From Ligustrum vulgare (taxonomy: Eukaryota; Streptophyta; Magnoliopsida; Lamiales; Oleaceae), in NCBI GenBank assembly GCA_963555705.1, contig OY743172.1, positions 20,459,446 through 20,523,445 of the forward strand: a DNA stretch of 64,000 bases, in the 5' to 3' direction. Position 1 is the first letter of the stretch. Every line of letters starts with the position of its first letter. The notes under the pieces were generated by a model. It was given only the letters and a program-made list of their open reading frames with translations, was not told where the DNA came from and made no database searches. Shown in pieces: positions 43,901 through 56,008 of this stretch. The translations under genes were made by a program, and so were the position numbers.

Positions 43901-45887
43901 AAAACATGTAAATACCTTCATTTAAGTTTCAAAATCAGCACTCAACCTTTTTGCAAGTTCAACTTCTATTACTTCCTAACTTTCATCCAAACATTCCTCC
44001 ACTTATAATCATATTCAAAATATATCTAATGGTTGTTATCATCCTTAAAATATAATTTCCAACATCTAAAATATAGAATAACATCAACATAATTAAACTA
44101 AGTCATTGTTGATTTACTCAAATATTTCATCAAACACTTAGAAGGCAATTGTTTTCTTAACTTTCAATCTTAAATGTAGTTTATCAATTCAATCATAATC
44201 AATAAGAAACATGTTAGAATCTGAAATTTAAAGATAATACTTCAACACAATATTAAAATCTTAACACAATATTACACAAATCAAGTTTCACTCACCTCTT
44301 GAATCTAAGAAGGAAAAATCATACTTTTGAGAAGTCAAGAATCAAACCAAGCTTCTCCTACTTCTTCCTCTCTCTTTCCTTCATCTGTTCCTCCTCTTTT
44401 CTTCTCCTAGATTTCGTCCATCAGCTGCTCACAACCTCCCTTCTTGGTTTCTCTCTGTCTCCACCGAATTTTGTAAGAAAAGGGGTTGTAGTGATTCCTA
44501 GAATCAATTGTTTCAATAATCTTCAACTTTACTAACTTCAAACTTGAATAATAAATCCAAAATCTCAATTTAAACTTTAAACATGAAGGAGAGATTACTT
44601 CTTACCTTAAGCAATTGAAGAAGGAAATCAAAGTCCAAGCTTAAGACCATAATTTTCAACAAAATCCATCAATTCCTCTCCTCTTTTCTCTCTTCTTCAA
44701 GGCACTCTCTCCTCTCTTTTCTCTGGTTGTTTACGCACAAAATGAAGTGAAGAAAGGGCTGGGTCGTTCTATATGGGTAGAAATAGGATAGGTTTGCAAA
44801 ACAGCCCATTACTTTCAAGTTTGCACAAGTTGGTCCTTATAGAATTGCAAACTAAGTCCTTAAAGCTTTCTTTGTATCATCCAAGCCCTGTAACTTATGA
44901 TAAATAATTACTTATAACCAAAATAAGTTGGTTTCCAAACACCCCTTAAGATAAAACATGACAAGTGTCTTCTCCAATAATATTTTAATACTAAAAATTT
45001 CAATTTTCCCTTTTCAAGATGTCACTTTCGGGTCAATATTTGAAGAACAAGACGAGTTCCATTTTGGTCAATCTTTATACCATTTCAAAGTTCATACTTC
45101 AAGATTCGTAATTGTTATTCATGCAAAGAAATTGAATCATTACACTGCTAGTACCATTCATCAAAAAATGGCTGCTCGACTGGATTTCCATACTTAGCCA
45201 AATTTCTTGATTTTTCAGCACTTTTACCATTTCAAGTATGCAACTTCAACTCGATATTTAAAGCACTTCTCGACCTCAATTGTGCTCAAATTTGATACCA
45301 ATACGTACATCTCATTGTGTACTATAAGAAAGTATAAAATGCAAAGACATCGATAACCATGTTGCTCGTATCATCCTCTCAAACATGGCTACTCGATTAC
45401 AACTTTATACTTAGAATTATTTTGAAGATTTCAGCATTCGAACTATTCCTCTAATACAACTTTAGCTCCATTTTTTAAACACTTCTTGACCTTAAATGTT
45501 ATAAAACATGATACCAATACTTAGATCTCATCATGAACTATAAATTGGTATAACTTGAAATGGCTAAATATCACTATGTAATCCACAAAATGATTCCAAA
45601 GTCATGTTCATCCAATGGCAAAACTGTAATTGATAGGACTTCCTAAAATTTCCAACTTAGTCCTCAACTTTGAAATTCAATCCAAATGAGTTCAAACATC
45701 ATGTATAATTTTCTTTTATGCCAATTTAGTCACCAAAGTTACCAATAATGCCACTTTCTTCCGTTTTCGTATGAATTCATTACTATATCGTCATACAAAA
45801 CGTGGAATTGACTATTTTCTTAAGAAAATACTTGCATCCAACTTTCTAAATAAATAAACTAAGGTACGAAATTTTTGGGTTGTTACA
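40982..45887. mobile_element. giant solo LTR (4.9 kb), TSD TGAAG
   Basis: Perfect TSD TGAAG (40977-40981 and 45888-45892). Ends TGTCACGACCCAAAAATTC and GAAATTTTTGGGTTGTTACA are inverted with few mismatches. No second LTR, primer site or protein domain is seen. A tandem 51-bp duplication lies at 41125-41226. A pyrimidine-rich, promoter-like section (44280-44770) has LTR character. The long AT-rich middle has no credible gene; the 78-79 codon frames at 44299 and 44958 match nothing known. The termini resemble those of the 27904-31323 element. Confidence 0.65.
41125..41226. repeat. 51-bp tandem duplication
   Basis: CTTTCTAAACTTGTTTACCC starts at 41125 and again at 41176. The copies are identical except for one base (TTTAGAA against TTTGGAA), so the duplication is recent. 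Confidence 0.9.
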
Positions 45888-47870
45888 TGAAGTTTGACTA
45901 AAGTGGTGTTTGAGTTTTGGATATGTTGAGGTTGAATGTTTTGGTGTTATTGTGAAATTTTGATTGCCTCTACAGGTTGACTAAGTCCAATTTATAAGGA
46001 AGATTCTGCCGAAATTTTCATAGGATTTTATAACTAAAAAAATGAAATTTATAATTTAAGGTGATTTGATTCATTTTAATACATTGTGAATATCTTGATA
46101 TATAGGTGGTGAGATATGGATCAGAGTTGAATGTATAGGAAACGTAGTACACAAGAATATGTGAAAGAAGTTGAAGAATTTATGAAATGTGCTGAGGAAA
46201 ATAAAATAAAGAAAGGGGAAGAAATGATTTTATGTCTTTGTTGTGATTGATTGTAAGAATTTAAGAAAGTTTCGTAGTTCAGAGAAAGTGAAGAGTCATT
46301 TCATTCATCGTGGGTTTAAAGAGGGTTATACAAGGTGAACATGGCATAATGAGAATGAGGGATTGAGCAATAATGATGAGATTAATGTGTAGAATGACGG
46401 GAATGATGTGGGTAATGATCGGATAGATGAAATGATGCTTGATATACAAGAAGATTTCATTGAAAAGCCTCATATATTCGATAACCTATTCAAGGATTCT
46501 GAAAAGCCTTTGTTTTCTGGTTGTAATAAATTCACAAAATTGTCTGATGTGTTTAAATTGTATAATTTGAAAGTAAGGAATAGGTGGAGTGATAAGAGTT
46601 TCACAGCATTATTGGAACTTTTTCGAGAAATGCTTCCAGAGGATAACGAGCTTCCTAATTCAATTTACGAGGGAAAGAAAATGTTGTGTGCCTTATGGGT
46701 ATGGAGATCGAGAGGATACGTGCATGTCCAAATGATTGTGTATTGTATCGAAATAAGTATAAGGACTTGCATCTATGTCCAAAGTGTAGGGCATCGAGGT
46801 ATAAGTGAAAGCACGGAAATGATAATTGTGAGGATAAGAAAGGCTCTCCGGCAAAGGTGTTATGGTACCTACCCGTAATACTAAGATTTAAATGCTTGTA
46901 TGCTAATGCAAAGGATGCTAAGAACATGTGGTGGCACGCTGAAGGGAGGAAAGAAGATGGAAAGCTAAGACACCCAACCGATTCTCCTCAGCGGAGGAAC
47001 ATTAATAGGATGTTTCCCGAATTTGTGGCGAAGATAGGAATCTTAGGCTTGGACTATGCACAAATGAGATGAATCCGCATGGTAACATGAATAGTAGACA
47101 TAGCACATGACCGGTTCTTTTGGCGATTTACAATATTCCCCCCGACTATGTATGAAGCGCAAGTACATCATGTTGTCATTGCAAATATCAGGGCCTAAAC
47201 AACCGGGAAATGACATAGATATTTGCCTTGCGCCATTAATTGAAGATTTAATGTTGTTGTGGAATGAAGGTGTGTCTGTATTTGATGCACATAGCCAAAT
47301 GAATTTCACCTTACGTGCTATGATATTTTGCACCATAAATGATTTTCCAACTTATGGTTACTTGTCGGGATATACAAACAAAGGAACTAAAGCATGTCCC
47401 ATTTGTGAGGAAGACACGATTGATCTTTGGCAGAAAAATTGTAAGAAAAATGTGTTTAAGAGTCATCGAATTTTTTTCCCTATTGACCACCCTTATCGAA
47501 AGAAGAAAAAAGCCTTCAATGAAAAAATCGAGACTCGAGTTTCCCGCTTGCCATTAACAGGAAATGAGATTTATGAACGGGTTAAAAATATTGATGTCGT
47601 GTTTGGCTATAGATGGCAATGGGTTGGGGTCACCCCGCCCCGAACTCGAAATCCCATTAAACACCCCCCCCCCCCCCCGCGACTGGTCCCTGGTCGGGGC
47701 GACCTACCCGCCCAGCTAATGACCCGAAAATATATTTATTTTTTTCCTTCTCAAAATTGGTAATAATGTTTTAGGAAAAAAACTTAGGCGTCGAACTAGT
47801 TAGAGTTTAAGTTTAAACTTTAAAGATAATATGTATATATTTGAAGGAAAAAAATCAATAAACAATATAA

Positions 47871-47922
47871 TGGTATAGTGGTTGTGTATTCTCATACCCT
47901 AAATCCCACCAAGGTTCAATTC
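47871..47922 (+). other. tRNA-like pol III box A/B segment inside hAT MITE
   Basis: TGGTATAGTGGTTGTG (47871-47886) resembles box A and GGTTCAATTC (47913-47922) matches box B (GWTCRANNC) at a spacing typical of tRNA genes. It does not fold into a full tRNA by eye. Probably a captured tRNA or SINE fragment. Confidence 0.4.
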
Positions 47923-47962
47923 TTCTAAACCTCATTAAATTTATTTTTAGTTTCTTATTCCA

Positions 47963-47965
<3 letters not shown>

Positions 47966-48035
<70 letters not shown>
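47966..48035. repeat. (AT)35 microsatellite
   Basis: Seventy bases of uninterrupted AT dinucleotide inside the hAT MITE; the open frame across it is an artefact. Confidence 0.95.
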
Positions 48036-48037
<2 letters not shown>

Positions 48038-49846
48038 GGGCAGGGCGGGCCCGCCCCGAAACCAGCCGCGGGGCGAAAAACCCGCCCCGCGAACCCGATG
48101 GGCGGGTAATCTTCGGGGCCGGTCCTTCGGGTTTTTTTGCCATCCCTATGTTTGGCAAACTTTTAAACCTCCTCAGAAGAGTCTTTGAAAAAAGAGATCC
48201 ATATTTTGGGATCTATCGTACTGGGAACAGTTATAAGTAAGGCATTGTCTTGATGTAATGCATGTGGAGAAAAATGTATGTGATAGTATCATCGGACATT
48301 ATTGAACATTCAAGGGAAGACGAAAGACGGTATCAAAGTTAGAAAAGACATGGTAGAAATGGGGATACGGGATAAGTTAGCACCTTAATAGTTGAAAAGT
48401 GTACTTTTTTACCCCCCAGCTTGTTATACTTTGTCTAGAAAAGAGAAAACAAGCTTTTGTGATTGCTTAAGTGCTGTTAAGGTTCCATCTGGATACTCTT
48501 CAAACATTAATGCAACACTTGTTACCAGTTGCAATTCGAGGCATACTTCCAAAACATGTTAGACGTGTCATTATAAAACTGTGTTTTTGCTTCAACGTAA
48601 TTTGCAGTAAAGTTGTTGATCTGGAAGCGTTGGATGATTTGCAGGCCGATATTGTTATCACTCTATGTCAATTTGAAATGTATTTTCAGCCATCATTCTT
48701 TGATGTTATGGTGCATTTACTTGTTCACTTGGTAAGAGAAATTAAGATTTATGGTCCGATTTTCATAAGGTATATGTATCCATTTGAGAGATACATGGGA
48801 ATATTAAAAGGATATGTGAGAAACCAATTTAGACCTCAAAGCAGTATCATTGAAGGTTGTGCTACTGAGGAGGTTATCGAATTTTGTAGTAATTACCTGG
48901 ATGGTGTTAAGGCTATTGGTATTCCTAAAAAGCATCACGAGGGAAGACTCGAAGGTAAAGGTACGATTGGTTGCAAAAAAATATTGCCTAATGTTGAATT
49001 GTGAGACAAGGCACACCTCCTTATCTTGCAACACCTAACTGAGGTTCATCCATATTTGGACCATCACATGTCCATTTTAAGGCAGCAGAATCCTTTAAAA
49101 GATGAAATGTGGGTGACTAATGAACATAATCGCTGATTTGTAAAATGGTTCAAAGATCTAGTAATGAAAGAGTTGTCACAAACGCCGAATACCATTTCTG
49201 AAACGATAAAGTGATTAGAGTATGGTCCTAGCGTACTTGTGAGGTCTTATGAAGCATGTGACATTAATGGGTATACATTTTACACGAAACGTCAAGATTG
49301 TAAAAGTACGATGAAAAATAGTGGCGTTACACAAGTAGCATTATCAAGAGATTTTTCCAGAGCCAAAGATACTAGGCCAATAGATGCTGCAATATCTTCT
49401 TATGGTGTAATTGAAGATATTTGAAAACTTGGTTACAAGGAGTTCAAGTTTCTTCTCTTCCAATGTAAATGGGTTGATAACCGACGAGATGTTCGGATGG
49501 ATGAATTAAGTTTCACTTTGGTGGATTTTGGTCGGCTGAGCTATCATGATGAGCCATTCATACTTGCATCACAAGCGAAACAGATATTTTATGTTCCTGA
49601 TCCTGTTGATACTAAATGGTCAGTTGTCCTTCAAGGTAAGAGACGTATTGTTGGCATTGGTGATGTGGTGGATGAAGAAGACTACGACCACTTTGATGAA
49701 ACCCCTCCATTTTCTATGGGTATACAAACGGGTGCAACATCATGGAAAGATAACATTGAAACCGATTACATGCGTTAGGATCATGAAGAAGGATTGTTGA
49801 TTGACCATCGTTTGTGATTATTAATTGAATAGTAACTTTCAAAGTC

Positions 49847-51387
49847 ATGGCTAGTTTTGATCATGATCAGCCCATTAGCCAAAAGAAAAAGACTAGAGGG
49901 CCAACAACTTGCAAAAAGATGAAGAAGAAGGTGCAGTAAATGAAAGTCATTGAATTTGATGAGCACAATAGACCGATCGGACGACATAAGGAGGACTTCA
50001 AGTCTTATCTTGGGTCTTTGGTCAGTATTCAAGTTGATATAAATATCAGTGACTGGCACCAAGTAGATCAAGGCCTTAAAAACATGATTTTGGAAGATAT
50101 AAAGGTATCACATATGTGTGTACGTGTGTACATGTGTATATTTAGTTAATATTAATTAATATTTTTGAAATAACATTGCATATTATTTTTGTATTTTAGA
50201 GGGAATTTAACATACCCGATGATGACATGGAAAAAAACTATTTTGAGAGTTGCGGATTTTCGTTGGAAAGACTTCAAAACAAGGTTGGTGAGTGATTTCA
50301 TCAATAAGGAGCACCCGAAATATACATCACCTACTCAGCTGTACGATTTCTTGACGGATGAACAATGGAAAAAATTCAAAAAGGAACGTGAGACTGAGAT
50401 TTTCAAGGCCTATATAATGCCACAATTCTTATTCAATTTTTATACTAATTTGAAAGACTAAAAGATTGTGATTTTTTTGTGAAGGATAAAAGTCAGAAGG
50501 CTAGGGAAAGGCAACTGCAGAATGAGCATCCAAATTTTTTAAGTCAAGCTGATTATGTTGAGATGAGGCAAGAGTGGCTTCAAACAGACCCACTGTCTTC
50601 TACGTCTTCTTGTGGGTCAATTAGCTCGTCTATATTAAGCCAATATCACAATTTAGATTGGGTTAGAACAAGATCTAAGAAGAAAGACGATGAAACTTAT
50701 TACATCCTCAACGAGAAAACCAGGGAGGTGTACAAAAAAATTGTAAGTATGTTAGGAGAGGCAATAATTTTTAATTATATAAAAGTTTCTGTAAAAATTG
50801 TTTACTTTGATATTTATATGAAACGAATTATGATGATAATAATTTTTTACATGCAGGAAAAGTCACCGGAAAAGGCAAAAAAAAGTCAATAAACAAAAAA
50901 AGGCCAAAAGTTCTAAAATGTCATTTACCTGATGATCTCCGCTTGTTGACGATGCAACGTTTCAATGCCTGGGTGATGATTGCAAAAGGTTGCACAATGC
51001 GGTCATTCGGACACCTGTAAGTATTGACTTTTTCACTGTGCCTTTAGACGCAAATGTGTTTTATCATACGGACGACACAGACATTTACGTTACAATCGAC
51101 GACATCGCCGACTTACTTAAAAGGGAATGGTTGAATATATCTATCCTGCAAATACACACGATGTAAGATTGCTTAACACAAATTTATAAATTTCATTTAA
51201 ATTTTCATCATCCATTTATTTATTGATTTAATTATTTTTAGGTACTTACATGAGTTGTGTGAGGAAATCGACGTCAAGTCAGTTGGATTTATCTGTCCAT
51301 TTGCGTCAATTAAGGTGAAAAATAATTTTGACATCGTCACTACGTATATGGCTGAAACCATTCAGACCCCGCAATCGAAGCAATAAC
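49847..51387 (+). pseudogene. CACTA second gene: Transposase_24-like with Ulp1-like tail
   Basis: Starts MASFDHDQPISQKKKTRGPT at 49847. It includes EFDEHNRPIGRHKEDFKSYL and GLKNMILEDIK, an intron 50105-50199 (GT...AG), REFNIPDDDMEKNYFESCGF, then QKARERQLQNEHPNFLSQAD and EMRQEWLQTDPLS typical of the plant En/Spm Transposase_24 family, and a second intron 50743-50856. Further on VFYHTDDTDIYVTIDDIADL and, after an intron at 51163-51241, YLHELCEEIDVKSVGFICPF match the region ahead of the Ulp1-like peptidase in CACTA proteins. The catalytic His/Asp/Cys part is absent. Stops and frameshifts occur (about 49937, 50290-50470), while splice sites look preserved. Confidence 0.72.
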
Positions 51388-51390
51388 GTC

Positions 51391-52148
51391 AAGCGTCAAA
51401 GCCGCCTCTGTTTAAAGTTATTAGTTCAATAATTATAAAGTCTCTAATATTTGATAGAGATGAAAATCAAATTTTTAGTAAATTTTGATAAAAATTGATT
51501 AAAAGCGTAGTTGAAAAGTTGGAATCTCATAAAATACGTGGTAAAAATTCATTGTTGACTTTAACTCATATTACACTATGTTCTTTAACGTAATCATTAC
51601 AATTTATAAATTTATAAATAATACCATTTTTCAAACACTTTTTAACCACACATTTTTATCTTACTACTTTACAATCACACATCTTACCTTCAAATAATAA
51701 AAAAACTAATTTATAAATTGCAACAACCGAACAAAGCACCTGGATTAAAACTCCTACCAAACATAGACAAATTATATTTGGATCACATTTGCATAATGAA
51801 TTACGCGAACAAAAACCAGCTTCCAAACAGAGACGGTGTCAACCTCAAGAAAGGATAATATTATTTTTTTAAATTAACGGTATAATTTTCTTTCAATTTC
51901 AGTTGTATTTTCCCTTTTTTGGGGTATTTTATTTTTTAAAGTCACTCTTCAATACGAGAGAGATTGATATTTATTAACATAAAAAAATGACACAAACACG
52001 TGTCATTCTCCTAGCCAATTAAAATATAAGAAAAATGGAAAATGGAAAATACAGTTGAAAAAGGACTTTATATAAGGATCGAATCCGGGCTTAAGCGTAG
52101 GTCTCAAAGCATATATTAAAAGATGATTTTTGAGATTACAAAGTGATA
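51391..52148. other. non-coding with one MITE copy (about 51599-51740)
   Basis: TTTATAAATTTATAAATAAT, then TTTTTAACCACACATTTTTA and ATAAAAAAACTAATTTATAA, identify an inverse-orientation copy of the TTTATAAA family. The rest is AT-rich without a gene. Confidence 0.45.
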
Positions 52149-52820
52149 TTACCAGTAGATTTTTCGTGGGGTATTTAATAGAGTATATTTATAAAACCTT
52201 TCTGGGTATGGCTTAAGTTTGATGTTTTCCAGTCTATCTCTTCCCTGGTCAGGTGCTTCGTCCTTTCTAATTTCTCTCTCATTTTTTTGCTCCTTCTTGA
52301 GTTTTGGCATCTTCTGCACCGATACATTTCTCAGCTTGCTCAAGAACTCATGGTACATGACCACTAGAGAATTAGATTCTAGGTCGTAGACCTGAGAGCA
52401 CAACCATGATGACGACATCATAAAAAAATTCTCAATTTCAACTTTCTGATTGTTAAATCTATCTAGATAATTTTTCAAGGACTCTGTTTTTCCCAGCTTA
52501 TTTGATACAAGACATCCCATTGGAGCGGTTCTCATTCTAGCACCCATGAACTGGTTCAGGAAAGTCACAACGAGGTCATCCAAATGTTTTATTGAGCCGT
52601 CGGGTAACTTCCTAAATCAGCTTTGTGCACGATTTTCAAAGGTTAGTGGAAAGGCCTTACATAGGATGGCATCACTGGCACCCTGGAGCTACATGCAAGA
52701 AGTGTATTTGTAGATAACTCCCGTAGGATCACTATTCCTATGAGTACGGGCATTTTAAACTTTTCTGGCAGTGGTTTAGCCAAGGATTGTAGTTGAACAG
52801 AAGTTCTAAAAATTTTTGAG
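52149..52820 (-). pseudogene. gag: Ty3/gypsy gag remnant
   Basis: A minus frame from 52583 to 52149 (DDLVVTFLNQFMGA, ESLKNYLDRFNNQKVEIENF), joined through a stop near 52613 to an upstream part reading GASDAILCKAFPLTFENRA and, further upstream, PLPEKFKMP, is a retrotransposon gag (retrotrans_gag family, Tat/Ogre-like arrangement). It ends with PERFYKYTLLNTPR, a motif typical just after the capsid part. No protease or RT follows within the remaining plus-side sequence, so this is a 5' fragment of a dead element. Confidence 0.7.
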
Positions 52821-53569
52821 AACCTTACTAATGTGAAACACTAGTAAAGTACCTGGGAGCATTGACTGGAAGATGCCGGAAAAAATATCTGAACAAAATA
52901 CTTTTAGCCCAAACTTTAGGGAGCAATTGTTTTCACCTAATAATCTAAGGCACACAATTTAGCTCAAAGTATTTGGGAGACCTACTTTATGTTTCAAGTC
53001 AGCTAGAGAATAGCTGAAGTTCATTATGGGGAATATGAGAAAGTTAGGACCTCGCCTACGAATTTAGGTCTTGGAAAATACGGCCTTAGCACTTGGCAAG
53101 AGCTAGCTAGGCCTGGAAGAACTCAACCCTAAAAGAGCTCGGATCTGGAAGAGCTCGACCTTGGAAACCTTGGCCTTGGAAGACTTCGAACCTGGGAGGA
53201 CCCCTGAACTAAAAAAACTTGGAAATGCCTGGGAGGACTTAAGAATTCTAAATCAAGGTCTTAGGAAACTCTTATCTCAGGTACTGGGATATTCAAAGTT
53301 GGTTCATCACATTGGTTAAATTTGAACTCAGAGCACGTCTCAGCACTAGATCCGGCTCTCCACCTATCTCAAGAGAGAGAATATTCATTCAACCAAGTAT
53401 AAAAGAGTCAAGTGGATCCACTTGATTAAATATCTTATATGTTTAACAACTCTATAAAATCATCAATTAAATATATTGAACTTGCCTCATGGCTATGAAC
53501 AAATTGCAGCCAAGTCACATCGAACTCAAAGAGGTCTTGCCAAGGCCATTTACAGCTGCTAACAGTACA
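52821..53569. repeat. GGAAGAGCTCGG-type degenerate repeats (gypsy leader/LTR-like)
   Basis: From about 53040 to 53240 a loose motif, (G)GAAGAGCTCG(A/G)(C/T)CTTGGAA, recurs about ten times. This is often seen in LTR or leader regions of long gypsy elements, but no boundaries could be set. Confidence 0.35.
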
Positions 53570-53875
53570 TCAAGTTGACAAAGAACCATCATTTTATTAG
53601 AATAAATGTTAGCCACGTGTTAGTGAAATCATATTTTGCCTTTAAATAGAGCCAAGTATGAGGAGATTCAAGTTTTCCCCCCACATAAGGAGAGAAAAAT
53701 GCTTCTAAATTACTTTTATTCTCTTAAATTTCTCTCCATTTATGAAAAAAAAAAATTAAGGTTGAACTGTGAGTCCTACCCTACCGTGTGTTTGAGTTTC
53801 CTCGCTTTTACTTCCTATATTTTTCTTTTAAGTTGACTATGAGAATGGCGCACGCTCGTGACATTTTTTGGCGTC
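53570..53875 (+). repeat. possible 3' part of a gypsy LTR with degenerate primer site
   Basis: TTTAAATAGAGCC (about 53643) looks like a TATA region. The segment ends ...GCTCGTGACA followed by TTTTTTGGCGTCAA, resembling the TTTGGCGCC-type primer sites of plant gypsy elements. The LTR start was not found, and the orientation is opposite to the neighbouring gag remnant. Confidence 0.3.
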
Positions 53876-53905
53876 AATAGTACTTAAAAAAATTGAAGAA
53901 TGAAT

Positions 53906-54659
53906 TGTTGGAAACTTATTGTTTTCAAATGATTTTTCAAATATTTATTAAGATCATGGATAAAGTACAAATTAAATCAATACAAAGAGGTATTGAAAAA
54001 AAAGACAAAAGAATGAAAAAAAAGGGAATATTGAAAGGCCATGGGATCGCATGAACTTGGCTTAAGCGATTGCACAGTGATCTGTTTTAAGATTAGATTG
54101 TAAATTCGGCGTGCCATGCGATCGACACAAAACCATGCGATCACATGATGTATTTCGGCAATCGCCTTTTGGTGCCTAAGTCGATTTTTTGGAACCAAAA
54201 GGTGCCCTTTTGTCCAAGTGGTGTGTACTTTCGTAAAAGATAGATCAACTACTATATATAAAATATTTTATTGATCATTTTATGAAATGGAAAAAGAAGA
54301 GAGAACATACATAAATTATAGAAATCATTTCCACCAAAATTCATACTCATTTTCAATTAATTGTTGTTCCTCTTCCATGTATTCTTTGTGCTTAAGAATA
54401 CTTGATTTGTAAGCTTGATTAATCCGTTAAAACATTTGCTATCAAACCTTTTAGCATCTCGACCGAGAGGGGGCAAATGTATTTTTAGGATGATGTTTAA
54501 TCAAGTGTTCAAGCCTCTTATTTGATTTCATTATTTGGTGTTCTTCCATCATTTCCAAGATTTCAAGTGAATGTTTCAATATGATTGGTTTGTGATTCTT
54601 TATTCAATAAATGATGATTTCGTCTCCAACCTCTTGAGGTAAATTATTATTTTCTAACA
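53906..54659 (+). mobile_element. copia-type solo LTR (754 bp), TSD TGAAT
   Basis: Perfect TSD TGAAT (53901-53905 and 54660-54664). Ends TGTTGGAAA and TTTCTAACA are inverted. CTATATATAAAAT (about 54252) is a plausible TATA box in plus orientation. There is no internal domain. Confidence 0.78.
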
Positions 54660-54664
54660 TGAAT

Positions 54665-56008
54665 TATTTAAATAATGATTATTCAAAATAATAAGTTGTT
54701 TAACATTGATGAAAAAAACAAGTGATTTGTATGTAGATTATCAATTAATAGAACAAATAAATAAATAAAAAAAAACATAAACATTAGAAGAGGGTTAGAA
54801 AACAAGCTGTAAGGAGTTAAGAGAAGGACATCCGTATTACCTCTCGTAAGGACCCTTTTCTGGAAAATGGCAAAGGTACGTGTGATGTCTTGACCAATGC
54901 CGTGTCATGGCCGTAGGCATGCATGATGTTCGGACAGTACGCAGATTCAAGAAGGAATGAACAAGACATCGGGTTGGAAATGTGATGCAGCGGACAATGA
55001 AGGCATGACAATGTTGGAGTTACTAGATGGCCTCATTGCGTGGCGGGAGTTTTGGGAACACGCATCGGATTTGGCATTGATCGATGGGTTGATACGGACA
55101 TGTGATCGGCAGCATTGAGAACTTGCTGTCCAGCTGACTCAGTCCATGAAAATGAAATCAATGGAATTCAGGCATGAGGAAGACATGTGATGGCAATTAG
55201 GGTCTTCATTTTTTTTCCCTAGTGTTGGGGCAAATTCTGGCCATGCGAGGTTGAAAAACTGCCCATTTGAATCTAGGAGTTGAGGTGTCACTGTCAACTG
55301 CCACACGAAATTGTGTTTCTATAAATCTAAATGCTGAGTACTTAGAAGATAGGGAGGCAAATTTAGAGTGTAAAATAAGGCAACTAGTGTTTGTGTAAAA
55401 AAAATAAAATAAAATAGCCCTATGGCACCTCTCCTTAGTGCAAATACTTCCAGAACTACACGATTCCAAGAGAAGGCTCATATAGTTCACAATCGATTCT
55501 CCTTCTATGTGCACGATATTAGGGAGATAAAGAATGAGCATTTATGGAGTTATCAGTAATATAAAATATAAAATGTATAGGGAGTAATTTTTTGTGTATT
55601 TGTGTCCCATCTAAAACAATGAAAATAACTCCCTTTCATAGGACAAATTCAACCCTTAAAAATTAAAATTAAGCAAGTTTTTGGTAATCTGGTTTATAAA
55701 CAAGTTTTCTTCTTCACATTCCCAAAATTACTTTTTAACCACATATTTAACCTCAAAAATTAAAATTCTTTGTTTATAAACAAAAATTAGCATAGCGTTG
55801 CACTAAAATTAAGAATTTTAATTTATATTAAAAATTTAAAACTGAAATTAAAATGAAACCTGAAAATTAAAAAGGTTTTAAACTTGTATTTTCTATGTTA
55901 CAACATAAAATTCATCTCATAAATCTATTTCAACTAATTAATATTTGAATTCTTGAATAGTTGCAGCAGAAGCAGCATAATATACGTACACGGTTCAAGA
56001 GAATATTA
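54665..56008. other. non-coding between repeats and Rab3GAP 3' end
   Basis: A GC-richer block (54810-55540) of unknown nature contains many short frames, none convincing. A TTTATAAA-family copy lies at about 55672-55790. The last 100-200 bp before 56009 are probably the 3' UTR of the Rab3GAP gene, though no canonical AATAAA is visible close to the stop. Confidence 0.35.

Larger units (their letters stand above)
47608..48148. mobile_element. hAT MITE (541 bp) in TNP2, TSD TGTTTGGC
   Basis: Perfect 8-bp TSD TGTTTGGC (47600-47607 and 48149-48156). Ends TATAGATGGCAATGGG and TTTTTTTGCCATCCCTA form inverted TAGRGATGGCAA termini typical of plant hAT MITEs. The GC-rich subterminal regions (CCCCGCCCCG, GGGCGGGCCCGCCCCG) are inverted to each other. 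It contains C15 (47664-47678), an (AT)35 microsatellite (47966-48035) and a tRNA-like segment. Confidence 0.88.
46116..49778 (+). pseudogene. tnp2: TNP2 transposase of CACTA element
   Basis: Reading from the ATG at 46116: a transposase-associated N-terminal region (EYVKEVEEFMKCAEEN, then HFIHRGFKEGYTRW); a linker (FREMLPEDNELPNSIYEGKK); then a cysteine-rich part and the TNP2 core (GPKQPGNDIDICLAPLIEDL, NDFPTYGYLSGYTNKGTKAC at about 47160-47400); DUF4218 (DIVITLCQFEMYFQPSFFDV, RYMYPFERYMGILKGYVRN, 48640-48900); and DUF4216 (DELSFTLVDFGRLSYHDEPF near 49510). Several frameshifts (about 46690, 47070-47120) and stops (TGA at codon 5) break the frame, and a hAT MITE at 47608-48148 interrupts it. 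Not functional. Confidence 0.88.
39857..51390 (+). mobile_element. CACTA (En/Spm) transposon, 3' end missing
   Basis: The 5' terminus CACTAGTACAAATT (39857-39870) is a typical CACTA end. It is followed by subterminal hairpin repeats (39965-40141), a GC-richer leader, and, after a 4.9 kb solo LTR insertion, two transposon genes on the plus strand: TNP2 (46116-49778) and a spliced Transposase_24-type gene with a Ulp1-like tail (49847-51387). No TTTGTACTAGTG-type 3' terminus was found, so the element is 3'-truncated or its end is diverged. The body without the LTR and the hAT MITE would be about 6 kb. Confidence 0.8.

Noticed and set aside
47871..47922. A functional tRNA gene
   Set aside because: Boxes A and B are present but no acceptor stem or anticodon arm could be paired; kept only as a tRNA-like segment.
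47955..48158. 67-codon minus-strand frame
   Set aside because: Consists mostly of the (AT)35 repeat and the hAT MITE end.
52821..53875. A complete gypsy LTR belonging to the minus-strand gag remnant
   Set aside because: The LTR-like end and primer-like site read in plus orientation while the gag reads minus, and no matching start or TSD was found.
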